In this document: positions 8,336-15,467 of the stretch, one piece after another
Position numbering within the stretch: the stretch's first letter is position 1
Layout: the number at the start of each line of letters is the position of its first letter
NCBI RefSeq assembly: GCF_026626745.1
Contig: NZ_JAPNJW010000001.1
Location: 4,324,001 to 4,388,000, forward strand
DNA length: 64,000 bases
Direction of reading: 5' to 3'
Origin: Nannocystis sp. RBIL2
Lineage (GTDB): Bacteria > Myxococcota_A > Polyangia > Nannocystales > Nannocystaceae
Translations under genes and position numbers: made by a program
The notes under the pieces: generated by a model
Seen by the model: the letters and a program-made list of their open reading frames with translations, nothing else
The model's database searches: none
What the model was told of the DNA's origin: nothing

Positions 8336-8363
8336 TGTCTGTTCGGACATGTCCTGAAGCGCA
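8336..8363. repeat. Two abutting 14-bp palindromic units
   Basis: TGTCT-GTTC-GGACA (8336-8349) and TGTCC-TGAA-GCGCA (8350-8363) begin 7 nt after the TAA of the SDR gene, in the spacer before the enoyl-CoA hydratase gene. Confidence 0.7.
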
Positions 8364-8430
8364 GCCATGGGATCGCGGCTCGCGCTCCGCCATAGTCCCG
8401 GCCCGCTGCGTTCTGGTCTATCCTCGCGGC

Positions 8431-9213
8431 ATGTCCGTCCGTACCGAGCGCAACGGCCCCGTCACCACCGTCATCCTCGCCCGCCCCGAGCGGCGCAACG
8501 CGGTCGACGGGCCGACCGCGGCGGCGCTCGAGCAGGCCTTCCGCGAGTTCGACGCCGACCCGACCGCGCGCGTCGCCGTCCTGTGGGGCGAGGGCGGGCA
8601 CTTCTGCGGCGGCGCCGACCTCAAGGCGTTGGCGAGCGGCGAGGCGAGCAACCAGCTCCACCTCGACGCTTCGGCCGACGCGCTCGGGCGGCCGGCGCCG
8701 ATGGGGCCCACGCGGCTGCTCCTGCGCAAGCCGGTGATCGCCGCCGTCAGCGGCTACGCGGTCGCCGGCGGCCTCGAGCTCGCGCTGTGGTGCGACCTGC
8801 GGGTAGCAGACGCCGACGCAGTGTTCGGCGTGTTCTGCCGCCGCTTCGGCGTCCCGCTGATCGACGGCGGCACGGTGCGTCTGCCGCGACTCGTCGGCAT
8901 GGGCCGCGCGCTCGACCTGATCCTCACCGGCAGGCCGGTCGAGGCCGCCGAGGCGCTGGCGATCGGCCTCGTCGACCGCGTCGTCCCGTCCGGCCAGGCC
9001 CGCGCCGCCGCCGAGGCGCTGGCCGCCGAGATCGCCGCCTTCCCGCAGGAGTGCATGCAGGTCGACCGCCGCTCCGCCTATGGCCAATGGGACATGTCCC
9101 TCGAGGAAGCCCTGCTCGCCGAGGGCCGCGGCGGCGCCGACGTGATCGCCCGCGAGTCGATCGCCGGCGCCCGCCGCTTCGCCGCCGGCCAGGGCCGCCA
9201 CGGCGCCTCCTGA
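8431..9213 (+). CDS. Enoyl-CoA hydratase/isomerase family protein
   Basis: A 260-aa crotonase-fold enzyme. The oxyanion-hole regions are HFCGGADLKAL (about residues 57-67) and AAVSGYAVAGGLELALWCDL (about 104-122); Glu116 matches the first crotonase catalytic Glu. The region that normally carries the second Glu reads FGVFCRRFGVPLIDGG and seems to lack it. The protein may therefore be a hydratase-like isomerase or hydrolase rather than a standard hydratase. It follows the SDR gene after 101 bp. Start: ATG with TATCCT 6 nt upstream (8419-8424), a leaderless pattern. Confidence 0.9.
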   Translation: MSVRTERNGPVTTVILARPERRNAVDGPTAAALEQAFREFDADPTARVAVLWGEGGHFCGGADLKALASGEASNQLHLDASADALGRPAPMGPTRLLLRKPVIAAVSGYAVAGGLELALWCDLRVADADAVFGVFCRRFGVPLIDGGTVRLPRLVGMGRALDLILTGRPVEAAEALAIGLVDRVVPSGQARAAAEALAAEIAAFPQECMQVDRRSAYGQWDMSLEEALLAEGRGGADVIARESIAGARRFAAGQGRHGAS

Positions 9214-9302
9214 GCCTCCCTGCGAGCGGCGAGCAACCGCGAATCGATCGCCGACGATGGCTGCCCCGGCACCGCCCCATCGCTTCGGCCAATCCGCTCA
9301 GA

Positions 9303-9316
9303 TGTCTCTTCGGACA
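9303..9316. repeat. Single 14-bp palindromic unit
   Basis: TGTCT-CTTC-GGACA lies in the spacer after the enoyl-CoA hydratase gene. The identical 14-mer occurs inside the pseudokinase reading frame at 53395-53408. Confidence 0.65.
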
Positions 9317-9492
9317 GGCCACCCCGCACGCCCGCGGCTGCAATCATCGCGGTCATGGGCCCGCGCCCACGCCGCGCCCATCCCGGCGACCGCCGCGGCC
9401 TTCTCCGTCTAACAGAGTTTCGCGGCCGCCCAGGCCCGCGCCTTGCCCCTGCGTTGCCGCCCACGCGCGATCGCCCCTATAGTCGCGCTCGC

Positions 9493-10020
9493 ATGCAACG
9501 CCGCGAATTCGTCCTCGGGTCCCCTGCCGTCCTCGCCACCACCGCCTGCAGCAGCGCGCCCGACGAGCTGCCGCCGCCGCCGGCCAAGACCCCGGGCAAG
9601 ACCACCAGCCCGCCGCCGGCCCCGGCCGCGCCGACCACCGTCGCCGTCGACCCGCACGCCGGCCACGCCGGTCACGCGGGCCATCACGCGGGCGACGACG
9701 CCACCCTCGCGGTCGCGGCCGACTGTTTAAAAACAGGTGAGGTCTGCGTGCAGCACTGCTTCGTCTTGCTGGGCCAGGGCGACACCAGCATGGCCGCTTG
9801 CGCCCGTTCGGCCCACGAGATGCTCGCAGTCACCCGGGCCTTGCTGACCCTCGCGGCCGGACCCTCCGATCAGCTCGCCGCCCAGGCCCGCGTCGCCCTG
9901 GCCGTCGGCGAGCGCTGCGAGGCCGAGTGTCGCAAGCACGAGGCCAAGCACCCGGCCTGTAAGGCTTGCGCCGAGTCGTGCAAGGCCGCCATCACCCGCT
10001 ACCGGACCCTCCTCGGTTGA
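9493..10020 (+). CDS. Tat-exported Cys/His-rich four-helix protein (copper-storage-like)
   Basis: A 175-aa protein. It begins with a twin-arginine signal (MQRREFVLGS) and a possible lipobox ending at Cys19. A Pro-rich linker and a His-rich stretch (DPHAGHAGHAGHHAG, about residues 53-67) follow. The helical C-terminal domain carries Cys at about 78, 85, 89, 103, 142, 146, 156, 159 and 163, spaced one or two turns apart. This pattern matches the DUF326 four-helix-bundle family, whose members include copper-storage proteins such as Csp1, also Tat-exported. A role in binding Cu(I) outside the cytoplasm is therefore inferred. TATAGT lies 9 nt before the ATG. The next gene begins 24 nt downstream. 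Confidence 0.8.
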   Translation: MQRREFVLGSPAVLATTACSSAPDELPPPPAKTPGKTTSPPPAPAAPTTVAVDPHAGHAGHAGHHAGDDATLAVAADCLKTGEVCVQHCFVLLGQGDTSMAACARSAHEMLAVTRALLTLAAGPSDQLAAQARVALAVGERCEAECRKHEAKHPACKACAESCKAAITRYRTLLG

Positions 10021-10044
10021 GCTCGCGGCCGCGGCCGCGGTAGC

Positions 10045-11118
10045 ATGGCGAGCGTGGAGCTCCGCGCCCTCGTCACGCTCGCGCTGTCCGTCGTCCTCAC
10101 CGCTTGCAGCGACGACGGCGGCGGTGGGTCCACGGGCAACCTGACCTCGGGGACAGATCCAAGCACCACCACCGGCGGCACCACCACCGGAACGACCACC
10201 GGCAGCGAGCCGACCACCGGCGCCCCCACCTCCGAGCCCGGCACCACCACCACCGGCGAGCCCGGCACCACCACCGGCGACGACACCACCTCGACCACCG
10301 GCGCCCCGCTCTGCGACGGCGGCGGGCTCGGGCCCGGCGATCACACCATCACGCTCGAGCACGGCGGCCTGATGCGCTCGGCCATCATCCACGTCCCCAC
10401 CGACTACGACCCGCAGGCGCCGACCCCGGTGGTGCTCAACTTCCACGGCTTCACGCAGAACGCCGCCGGCCAGCAGCAGCTCTCCGGCATGAACCCCGTC
10501 GCCGAGGAGCACGACTTCATCGTCGTCTACCCCGAGGGGGTCGAGAATTCGTGGAATGCCGGCCTCTGCTGCGGTCAAGCGGTCATCCAGGACATCGACG
10601 ACATCGGCTTCGTCCGCGCCCTGGTCGCGCGCCTGCACGAGGAGCTGTGCATCGACGCAAAGCGAGTCTACGCGGCCGGCATGTCGAACGGCGGCTACAT
10701 CTCGCATCGACTCGCCTGCGAGGCCACCGACCTGATCGCCGCCATCGCCCCGGTCTCGGCCACCATCGTCATCGACCCGTGCACCCCGAGCCGCCCGATC
10801 GCCGTGCAGATGTTCAACGGCACCAACGACCTCCTCGTGCCCTACGACGGCGGCATCTATCAGAGCGCCCCGCAGTCGTTCGCCGATTGGGTCGATCATG
10901 ACAATTGCAGCGGCGAGCCCGACGTCATCCATGACGGCAGCGTGACCTGCGAGACGTACGACGAGTGCGACGCCGGAGTGTCCGTCAGCCTGTGTACCAT
11001 CGAGGGCATGGGCCACTGCTGGCCAGGCAACCCCGCGTGCCCCTTCGGCACCCCGAACGAAGAGCTCGACGCCAGCGAGCAGGCGTGGAATTTCTTCCAG
11101 CACCACTCGCTCCCGTGA
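10045..11118 (+). CDS. Secreted esterase/PHB-depolymerase-like lipoprotein
   Basis: A 357-aa lipoprotein: signal peptide with lipobox VVLTAC (Cys21), a Thr/Gly/Pro linker (about residues 22-88), then an alpha/beta-hydrolase domain of the LpqC/poly(3-hydroxybutyrate) depolymerase and feruloyl esterase type. The oxyanion region is VVLNFHGFTQ. The nucleophile elbow AGMSNGGYIS places Ser at about 214. The acid is probably the Asp in GTNDLLVPYDGG and the His that of GMGHCWPG. Six or more Cys residues suggest disulfides in the exported domain. The ATG at 10045 is annotated; GTG at 10054 is a good alternative because TAGCAT (10041-10046) lies 7 nt before it. It probably hydrolyses extracellular esters. 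Confidence 0.88.
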   Translation: MASVELRALVTLALSVVLTACSDDGGGGSTGNLTSGTDPSTTTGGTTTGTTTGSEPTTGAPTSEPGTTTTGEPGTTTGDDTTSTTGAPLCDGGGLGPGDHTITLEHGGLMRSAIIHVPTDYDPQAPTPVVLNFHGFTQNAAGQQQLSGMNPVAEEHDFIVVYPEGVENSWNAGLCCGQAVIQDIDDIGFVRALVARLHEELCIDAKRVYAAGMSNGGYISHRLACEATDLIAAIAPVSATIVIDPCTPSRPIAVQMFNGTNDLLVPYDGGIYQSAPQSFADWVDHDNCSGEPDVIHDGSVTCETYDECDAGVSVSLCTIEGMGHCWPGNPACPFGTPNEELDASEQAWNFFQHHSLP

Positions 11119-11139
11119 GCGGGCCTGCGACCTCGCGGT

Positions 11140-11156
11140 CGACGGATTCGCCGTCG
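11140..11156. terminator. Small hairpin after the esterase gene
   Basis: CGACGG-ATTCG-CCGTCG, a 6-bp stem in the spacer between the convergent esterase and endonuclease V genes. A similar GATT-loop hairpin follows the gene ending at 50775. This is the only convergent spacer in the window without the 14-bp repeat. No T-tract follows. Confidence 0.35.
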
Positions 11157-11309
11157 CGCTCGCCTCATCCAGCGGATCGGCATTCGCCCGCTGGTCACGA
11201 CATTCTTGCAGCCGTTCGTCAGGGGCGAGGCTCTTCTCGCACTACCATGCGATTGCACGGATGGCTCTGCCTCCTTCGCCGCTTCCGCGGCCGCGCGAGC
11301 ATCATTCGC

Positions 11310-11825
11310 TCACGCCCGACGGCACAGCTGATCGACCAGCCGCAGCAGCGTCGGCACCCGGTGCGGCCCGTGCATCACCTGCACGTGCGCGGCTGCCTCG
11401 TCGGCGCTCATGCCGATCGCGGTGACGAACAGCGGCCGACGACTGTCGCCGCGCAGCACCTCGCGCGCGGGCGCCCCGCGGAACGGGTTCTTGGCCACCC
11501 CTACCACGGGGGTCGCCTCGCCGAGCGCCCGGTACAGATGGACGCCCAGGCCAGGTCGGTCGGGCCCCAGCCACACGTGGCCGTCGATCACGATCGTCGA
11601 CGGCGGCGCGGGGCAGCGGGCCAGCGCCGCCAGCAGGCACGGCAGCTCGCGCATATAAAACGCCCCGGGCTCGTACCCGGCGGCGGCCGGGCTCGTCACG
11701 GTATAGCTCTCGAGGACATGTTCCTCGGACCATGTCTCGAAGAGCACACAGGCGGTGACCGCCGCGTCCGGCCGGTAGTCGACGTCGAGGGCCGCGATCG
11801 CCACCCCTCGTCGATACCAGCTCAT
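11310..11825 (-). CDS. nfi: Endonuclease V (short form)
   Basis: A 171-aa protein matching short endonuclease V homologues, which nick DNA or RNA one base 3' of deoxyinosine or inosine. Motifs: AALDVDYR (catalytic Asp14), GYEPGAFYMRELPCLLAAL (the wedge and conserved Glu region), TIVIDGHVWLGP (second acidic residue) and VVGVAKNPF (conserved Lys). Canonical bacterial Nfi is longer (about 220 aa); this form lacks the N- and C-terminal extensions. The start MSWYRRGVAI places the first strand directly at the catalytic Asp. Three abutting 14-bp palindromic units (11705-11746) lie in frame and encode the segment around FETWSEEHVLES. Confidence 0.85.
   Translation of the reverse strand: MSWYRRGVAIAALDVDYRPDAAVTACVLFETWSEEHVLESYTVTSPAAAGYEPGAFYMRELPCLLAALARCPAPPSTIVIDGHVWLGPDRPGLGVHLYRALGEATPVVGVAKNPFRGAPAREVLRGDSRRPLFVTAIGMSADEAAAHVQVMHGPHRVPTLLRLVDQLCRRA
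11705..11746. repeat. Three abutting 14-bp units inside the endonuclease V gene
   Basis: AGCTC-TCGA-GGACA (11705-11718), TGTTC-CTCG-GACCA (11719-11732) and TGTCT-CGAA-GAGCA (11733-11746). Three units make 42 bp, or exactly 14 codons, so the run is frame-neutral. It encodes a variable loop between the second and third strands of the nuclease fold. Confidence 0.65.
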
Positions 11826-11990
11826 GGCTGCGGGCGCGAGGGCCGAAGCGCCGAGAGGCCACAAGCGAGCGCGATCTCGCGCAGCGCCTCGGCCTCGCCG
11901 ACGACGAGCGGGTCCTCCTCCGCCCTGGCCGCGGATGCACAGGCACTGCAACCAGCCGACCTCGCGTCGGTTCTCGAAGCACTATCGACC

Positions 11991-12018
11991 GTCAGCGAAT
12001 GACATGTCCCTTTGGACA
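11991..12018. repeat. Two abutting 14-bp palindromic units before the propeller gene
   Basis: GTCAG-CGAA-TGACA (11991-12004) then TGTCC-CTTT-GGACA (12005-12018). The second extends to a perfect 6-bp stem ATGTCC/GGACAT. It creates an in-frame ATG at 12004 that I do not take as the start of the downstream gene. Confidence 0.65.
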
Positions 12019-12069
12019 TACTCGCCGAGCGGCTTGTTGCGGCCGGGCAAACGAGATAATCCCTCTGGC

Positions 12070-13962
12070 GTGACGACGAAGCCGCGCAGCAAATCGAGCC
12101 GGGCGACTGACAGTGAAGCGAAGGCCACGAAGCCCGCCGCCGCGAAGCGCAAGTCGAGCGCCGGCAAGCAGGCGAGCCCCGGCGCGGCCACTGCGACGAG
12201 GACGACCGGCGCTGCGAAGAAGCGCAAGCCGACCGCCGACGAGTCGACGGCCGCAGCCGAACCGACCGCTCGCAAGCCAGTCGCCATCCTCCCCCCGCGA
12301 GCGCTGCGGTCGCCGGGCCAGGCCGCACCGGTGGCAGTGCCCTCGCGCTTCGCCGACTTCGCCGCGCGAGCGCCCGTGTCGGCCTGGGCCGACGCCAGGC
12401 GAGCCGTCACGATCACAGGCGACAGCGCACCGCAGCCCGTCGCGCTCAAGCTCCCCAGGGGCGCCGAGATCACCGGCGTCACTCTCGGCGACGACGGCAC
12501 CCGGCTCGGCGTGCGCGTCACCACGCCCGAACAGGGCTCGCGGATCCACGTATTCGCGCCGGACGGCACCGGCACCGTCCACGAGAATTGCGTCGCAGTC
12601 AGCTTCGGCCCCGACGGCGACCTCCACCTCGCGCGCCCCAAGGAGCTCGTGCACCTGTCGCGCGTGGGTGACCCACTCGGCGAGCCGCGCCCGACCGGCG
12701 GCTACCTGGCGGCCCAGCTGCGCAGCGACGGCGCGGCGTGTTTTCCCAGCTACGGCCAGCTCCGCGTGCTCCTCCCCGACGGCCGCGCCCTGGCGCTCGC
12801 GGCCGGATCGGGCCCGGTCGCCGCGGTGCGGATGCACCCCACCCTGCCGCTCGTCGCCGGTCAATGGGTCGAGGAGGGCGTGCTCCGCGTGTTCGCGTGG
12901 GACGACTGCCGCGTCTTGCTCGAGATCGCGGCCCCGTGGTGCCGCGGCGTCATGAGCCTCGCCTTCGCGCCCGACGGTCAGGCGATCGCGGCGATCGGGC
13001 CCGGCGTGAACGTCTATTCTCTGACCACCGGCGCCCAGGTGCTCGCATTGCCGGGCGGCCGCGAGATGACCGGCGGCTTCGTCGACGCGACGACGCTGCA
13101 GATCGGCGCCGGCCTGCGCTCGACGCACTCGCTCGGCGCGCCGGCGGAGCTCGGCGCCTCGGTGTTCTCTCTGGCGCTCGCGGGCGGCGATCGGCTCGTG
13201 CTCGAGCGCGGCGGCGCGGTCGAGCTGGGGTCGATCGCGTCTGGAGAGCGGACGACCACGCTGCCGGTGACCGGCGCCCAGCGGGTCGCGTTCGCCCGCG
13301 ACGGTGCAATCGTCATGGCGACCACCGGCGAGGCCACCCTCGCGTTCGACACAGCGACCGGCGCGGAGCTGTTCCGCCGCCCGCACGTCGGCGAGGCCGC
13401 AGCAGACCTCGCGGTCGCGCCCGACGGCGCCAGCTTCGTGGTCGCCGACGCGACGCTGACCCGCGTCGACCTCGACGGCTGGCGCCTCACCACCCTCGCC
13501 AGCGCGGACACCGGCTTTGCTGCGGTCGCCTGGAGCGGGACGACGATCACCGCCCGGCGCGGCGACATCGTCGTGGTAATCGACGCCGACTCGGGCGCGC
13601 TCATTGCCGAGATGACCCCGGGCCGCGACGCTGGCCCCGTCGTCGCCACCGCCGTGGTCGGCGAGTCCTTGCTCGCCGCCACCGACACCGCCCTGTTCGC
13701 CGCCCCGCTCGCGGATGGATCGCAGCGCGGCAAGCTCGTCCGCAGCGACCTCGCGGGCCCCGTCGTTCCGAGCCGCGACGGCCGCCGCCTGTTCGTCCTG
13801 GTCACCCGCGGCGAAGCCACCGAGGCGCAGCTCCTCGATCCATCGCTGTCCGCGATCGCCCGCTTCCCCGCCGACGACGTCACCGCCGCCGCCTTCGACC
13901 CCGCCGGCGCCCGCCTCGTCTTCAGCCGCGACGGCCAGCTCGAGCTCGTCGACCTGCCCTGA
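12070..13962 (+). CDS. Beta-propeller protein with a histone-H1-like N-terminal tail
   Basis: A 630-aa protein of unknown function. The first 75 or so residues are a Lys/Ala/Thr/Ser-rich basic tail (AKATKPAAAKRKSSAGKQ, GAAKKRKPTADES) like bacterial histone-H1-type tails. The rest is a run of WD40-like blades with recurring FAPDGQAIAAIG, VAPDGASFVVAD and FDPAGARLVFSRDG motifs and 35-45-residue spacing. There is no signal peptide, so it is probably cytoplasmic and may bind nucleic acid or act as a scaffold. Start: GTG at 12070, with GATAAT (12055-12060) just upstream. An in-frame ATG at 12004 lies in a repeat unit. Confidence 0.78.
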   Translation: MTTKPRSKSSRATDSEAKATKPAAAKRKSSAGKQASPGAATATRTTGAAKKRKPTADESTAAAEPTARKPVAILPPRALRSPGQAAPVAVPSRFADFAARAPVSAWADARRAVTITGDSAPQPVALKLPRGAEITGVTLGDDGTRLGVRVTTPEQGSRIHVFAPDGTGTVHENCVAVSFGPDGDLHLARPKELVHLSRVGDPLGEPRPTGGYLAAQLRSDGAACFPSYGQLRVLLPDGRALALAAGSGPVAAVRMHPTLPLVAGQWVEEGVLRVFAWDDCRVLLEIAAPWCRGVMSLAFAPDGQAIAAIGPGVNVYSLTTGAQVLALPGGREMTGGFVDATTLQIGAGLRSTHSLGAPAELGASVFSLALAGGDRLVLERGGAVELGSIASGERTTTLPVTGAQRVAFARDGAIVMATTGEATLAFDTATGAELFRRPHVGEAAADLAVAPDGASFVVADATLTRVDLDGWRLTTLASADTGFAAVAWSGTTITARRGDIVVVIDADSGALIAEMTPGRDAGPVVATAVVGESLLAATDTALFAAPLADGSQRGKLVRSDLAGPVVPSRDGRRLFVLVTRGEATEAQLLDPSLSAIARFPADDVTAAAFDPAGARLVFSRDGQLELVDLP

Positions 13963-13971
13963 ACGAGAACA

Positions 13972-14111
13972 TGTCCCAAAGGATATCTCGTTCGTCGGGC
14001 AACGACATGGCCCAAATGACATGTCACCCGAAGATGCGTCTCGTCAGCCGCGGTAACATGCCTTGAAAGACATGTCATTGCCCTGACCAATTCCACATGT
14101 CCCCGAGGACA
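13972..14111. repeat. Long irregular array of 14-bp palindromes between convergent genes
   Basis: It begins 10 nt after the propeller gene and ends 8 nt before the stop of the minus-strand gene. Clear units: TGTCC-CAAA-GGATA (13972-13985), TGGCC-CAAA-TGACA (14008-14021), TGCCT-TGAA-AGACA (14059-14072), TGACC-AATT-CCACA (14084-14097) and TGTCC-CCGA-GGACA (14098-14111). The last extends to a perfect 8-bp stem, ACATGTCC/GGACATGT. Other stretches are degenerate and the 14-bp phase is broken by small indels. Confidence 0.8.
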
Positions 14112-14119
14112 TGTCGGAT

Positions 14120-15052
14120 TCAAGGTCGCGGCCGCGCCGGGTCGACCACGTGGACGCGCCGGCTGACCAGGTGTTCCCCCTTTTTGAATCCGCGGATCCG
14201 GTAGACCGAGCGGACCTTCGGGTTCTGCGCCCACGCCTGAAAGTCGGCGCCCTGCTGCAGGATGTACTCGAAGCCGGCAGGGCGGCCCGGCAGCGTGCGC
14301 AGCACCTGCCCGCCTGCGAGCGGCAGCCCCTGCACGTTTTGACGGAACTCCGGCGTGTACAAGAAGTACTGCTCGATGTTCGACAGGTACAGCAGCCCCA
14401 CGCGCAGGCCCGCGGCCCGCAGCGCCTCCCCGATCGCGCGGACCGTGCCCGCGCGGGTGAAGTCGCCGCGCAGCGCGATCACCCGGTTCGCGCGCACCAG
14501 CCCGGCCACGCGGGCGTACAGCCTCGGGTCCGACAGCAGCCACGCGCGGCCCTTGCTCGCCATGTGACGCTCGAGCTCGGCGAAGCGGCGGGCCACCGCC
14601 GGGCGCGCGGCCACGAACGTCTCGACCAGCGCCTCGCCGCCGGCGGCCTCCACCAGGGCCAGCGCCTCGGCCTCGCCGGCCGGGGTCCACAGCCGCGAGA
14701 ACTCGGCCGGGCCCGGCGCCGCGGCGAAGAAGGCGGCGTAGATGCGGTGCAGCGCCACGATCGCCGGGTCGAGGTCGATCAGCACCAGCGCGCGCGCGTC
14801 GGCCCACGCCGCGAGGATGTAGCCGGGGTCGGCGGCGACTGCCACGACGACCTCGCCTGTGTCCTGCACTGCGTCGGCGACGAGGTCGAGGTCGCGCTCG
14901 TTCGAGGCGAAGTAGTGCAGCCCGTTCGTCAACGGCCCGGTGTCGGCGTCGACGGCGAGGCTGCGGGCTGCCGCGGTGAATTCGTCGATGTCGGCGCGCG
15001 CCGCCGCGGGCAGCAGCGCGAGGGCGAACACGGCCGGGAGGAGGCGGCGCAC
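14120..15052 (-). CDS. Secreted methyltransferase-fold-like protein
   Basis: A 310-aa protein with a signal peptide (MRRLLPAVFALALLPAAARA). The mature part contains EVVVAVAADPGYILAAWADA followed by LVLIDLDPAIVALHRIYAAF. This resembles a Rossmann-type strand and an acidic D-x-D loop as in SAM-dependent methyltransferase folds, and the overall layout recalls the LIC_10091 family of exported proteins. There is no clear catalytic motif, so no activity is assigned. GTG at 15052 gives a compact signal peptide; a GTG at 15088 would add 12 residues. It ends against the long 14-bp repeat array. Confidence 0.65.
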   Translation of the reverse strand: MRRLLPAVFALALLPAAARADIDEFTAAARSLAVDADTGPLTNGLHYFASNERDLDLVADAVQDTGEVVVAVAADPGYILAAWADARALVLIDLDPAIVALHRIYAAFFAAAPGPAEFSRLWTPAGEAEALALVEAAGGEALVETFVAARPAVARRFAELERHMASKGRAWLLSDPRLYARVAGLVRANRVIALRGDFTRAGTVRAIGEALRAAGLRVGLLYLSNIEQYFLYTPEFRQNVQGLPLAGGQVLRTLPGRPAGFEYILQQGADFQAWAQNPKVRSVYRIRGFKKGEHLVSRRVHVVDPARPRP

Positions 15053-15101
15053 CCCGGCTCTACGCCCCACCGCGTGCGGTGATTCCACCGCAGCGCTGCG
15101 C

Positions 15102-15428
15102 TCAGCCGTGGAAGCCGGTGCCGTCCCAGCGGTGCGCCGGGTCGGGGTAGAACAGCGCGCCGCCGGTGTCGCGGTACTCCTGGCAGATCAGCACCAGCCA
15201 CCCGCCGGGCACGCGGGTTCGATACGTCTCGATGTTGTTGCTCGCGGTGAGGCGCTCCCACACCACCTGGGGGCGCTTCATCCCGCGCTCGGTCCAGTAG
15301 GCCTCGCTGTTGGGGTCGCCTTCGGTCTCGTAGCCGCCCTCGTCTTCACCGCGCATCATGTTGCTGATCGCCATGGCGGGGGCGATGGTGACATAGCCCG
15401 GGAACCCCGACCAGGGGGCCGAGGCCAT
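15102..15428 (-). CDS. Hypothetical 108-aa protein
   Basis: A small protein (MASAPWSGFPGYVTIAPAMA...) with an acidic middle (MMRGEDEGGYETEGDPNSEA) and a C-terminal half rich in Trp, Tyr and Arg (RTRVPGGWLVLICQEYRDTG, then DPAHRWDGTGFHG). I recognise no family. Codon use is GC3-rich as in the neighbours. It is divergent from the large kinase gene (39 bp between starts), which suggests a shared promoter region. It ends just upstream of the next minus-strand gene. Confidence 0.65.
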   Translation of the reverse strand: MASAPWSGFPGYVTIAPAMAISNMMRGEDEGGYETEGDPNSEAYWTERGMKRPQVVWERLTASNNIETYRTRVPGGWLVLICQEYRDTGGALFYPDPAHRWDGTGFHG

Positions 15429-15467
15429 TGTCGCGTCCGCTCGGCTTTGGCATCTTCGAGGGGCCCC

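Noticed and set aside
5891..8368. 825-codon minus-strand frame crossing three genes
   Set aside because: Out of frame with the ATPase motifs and antisense to two clear genes; no family resemblance.
12004..12069. ATG start of the propeller gene within a repeat unit
   Set aside because: The repeat creates ATG by its own sequence (CATGTCC). The GTG at 12070 with GATAAT just upstream fits the start pattern better, though the ATG cannot be fully excluded.
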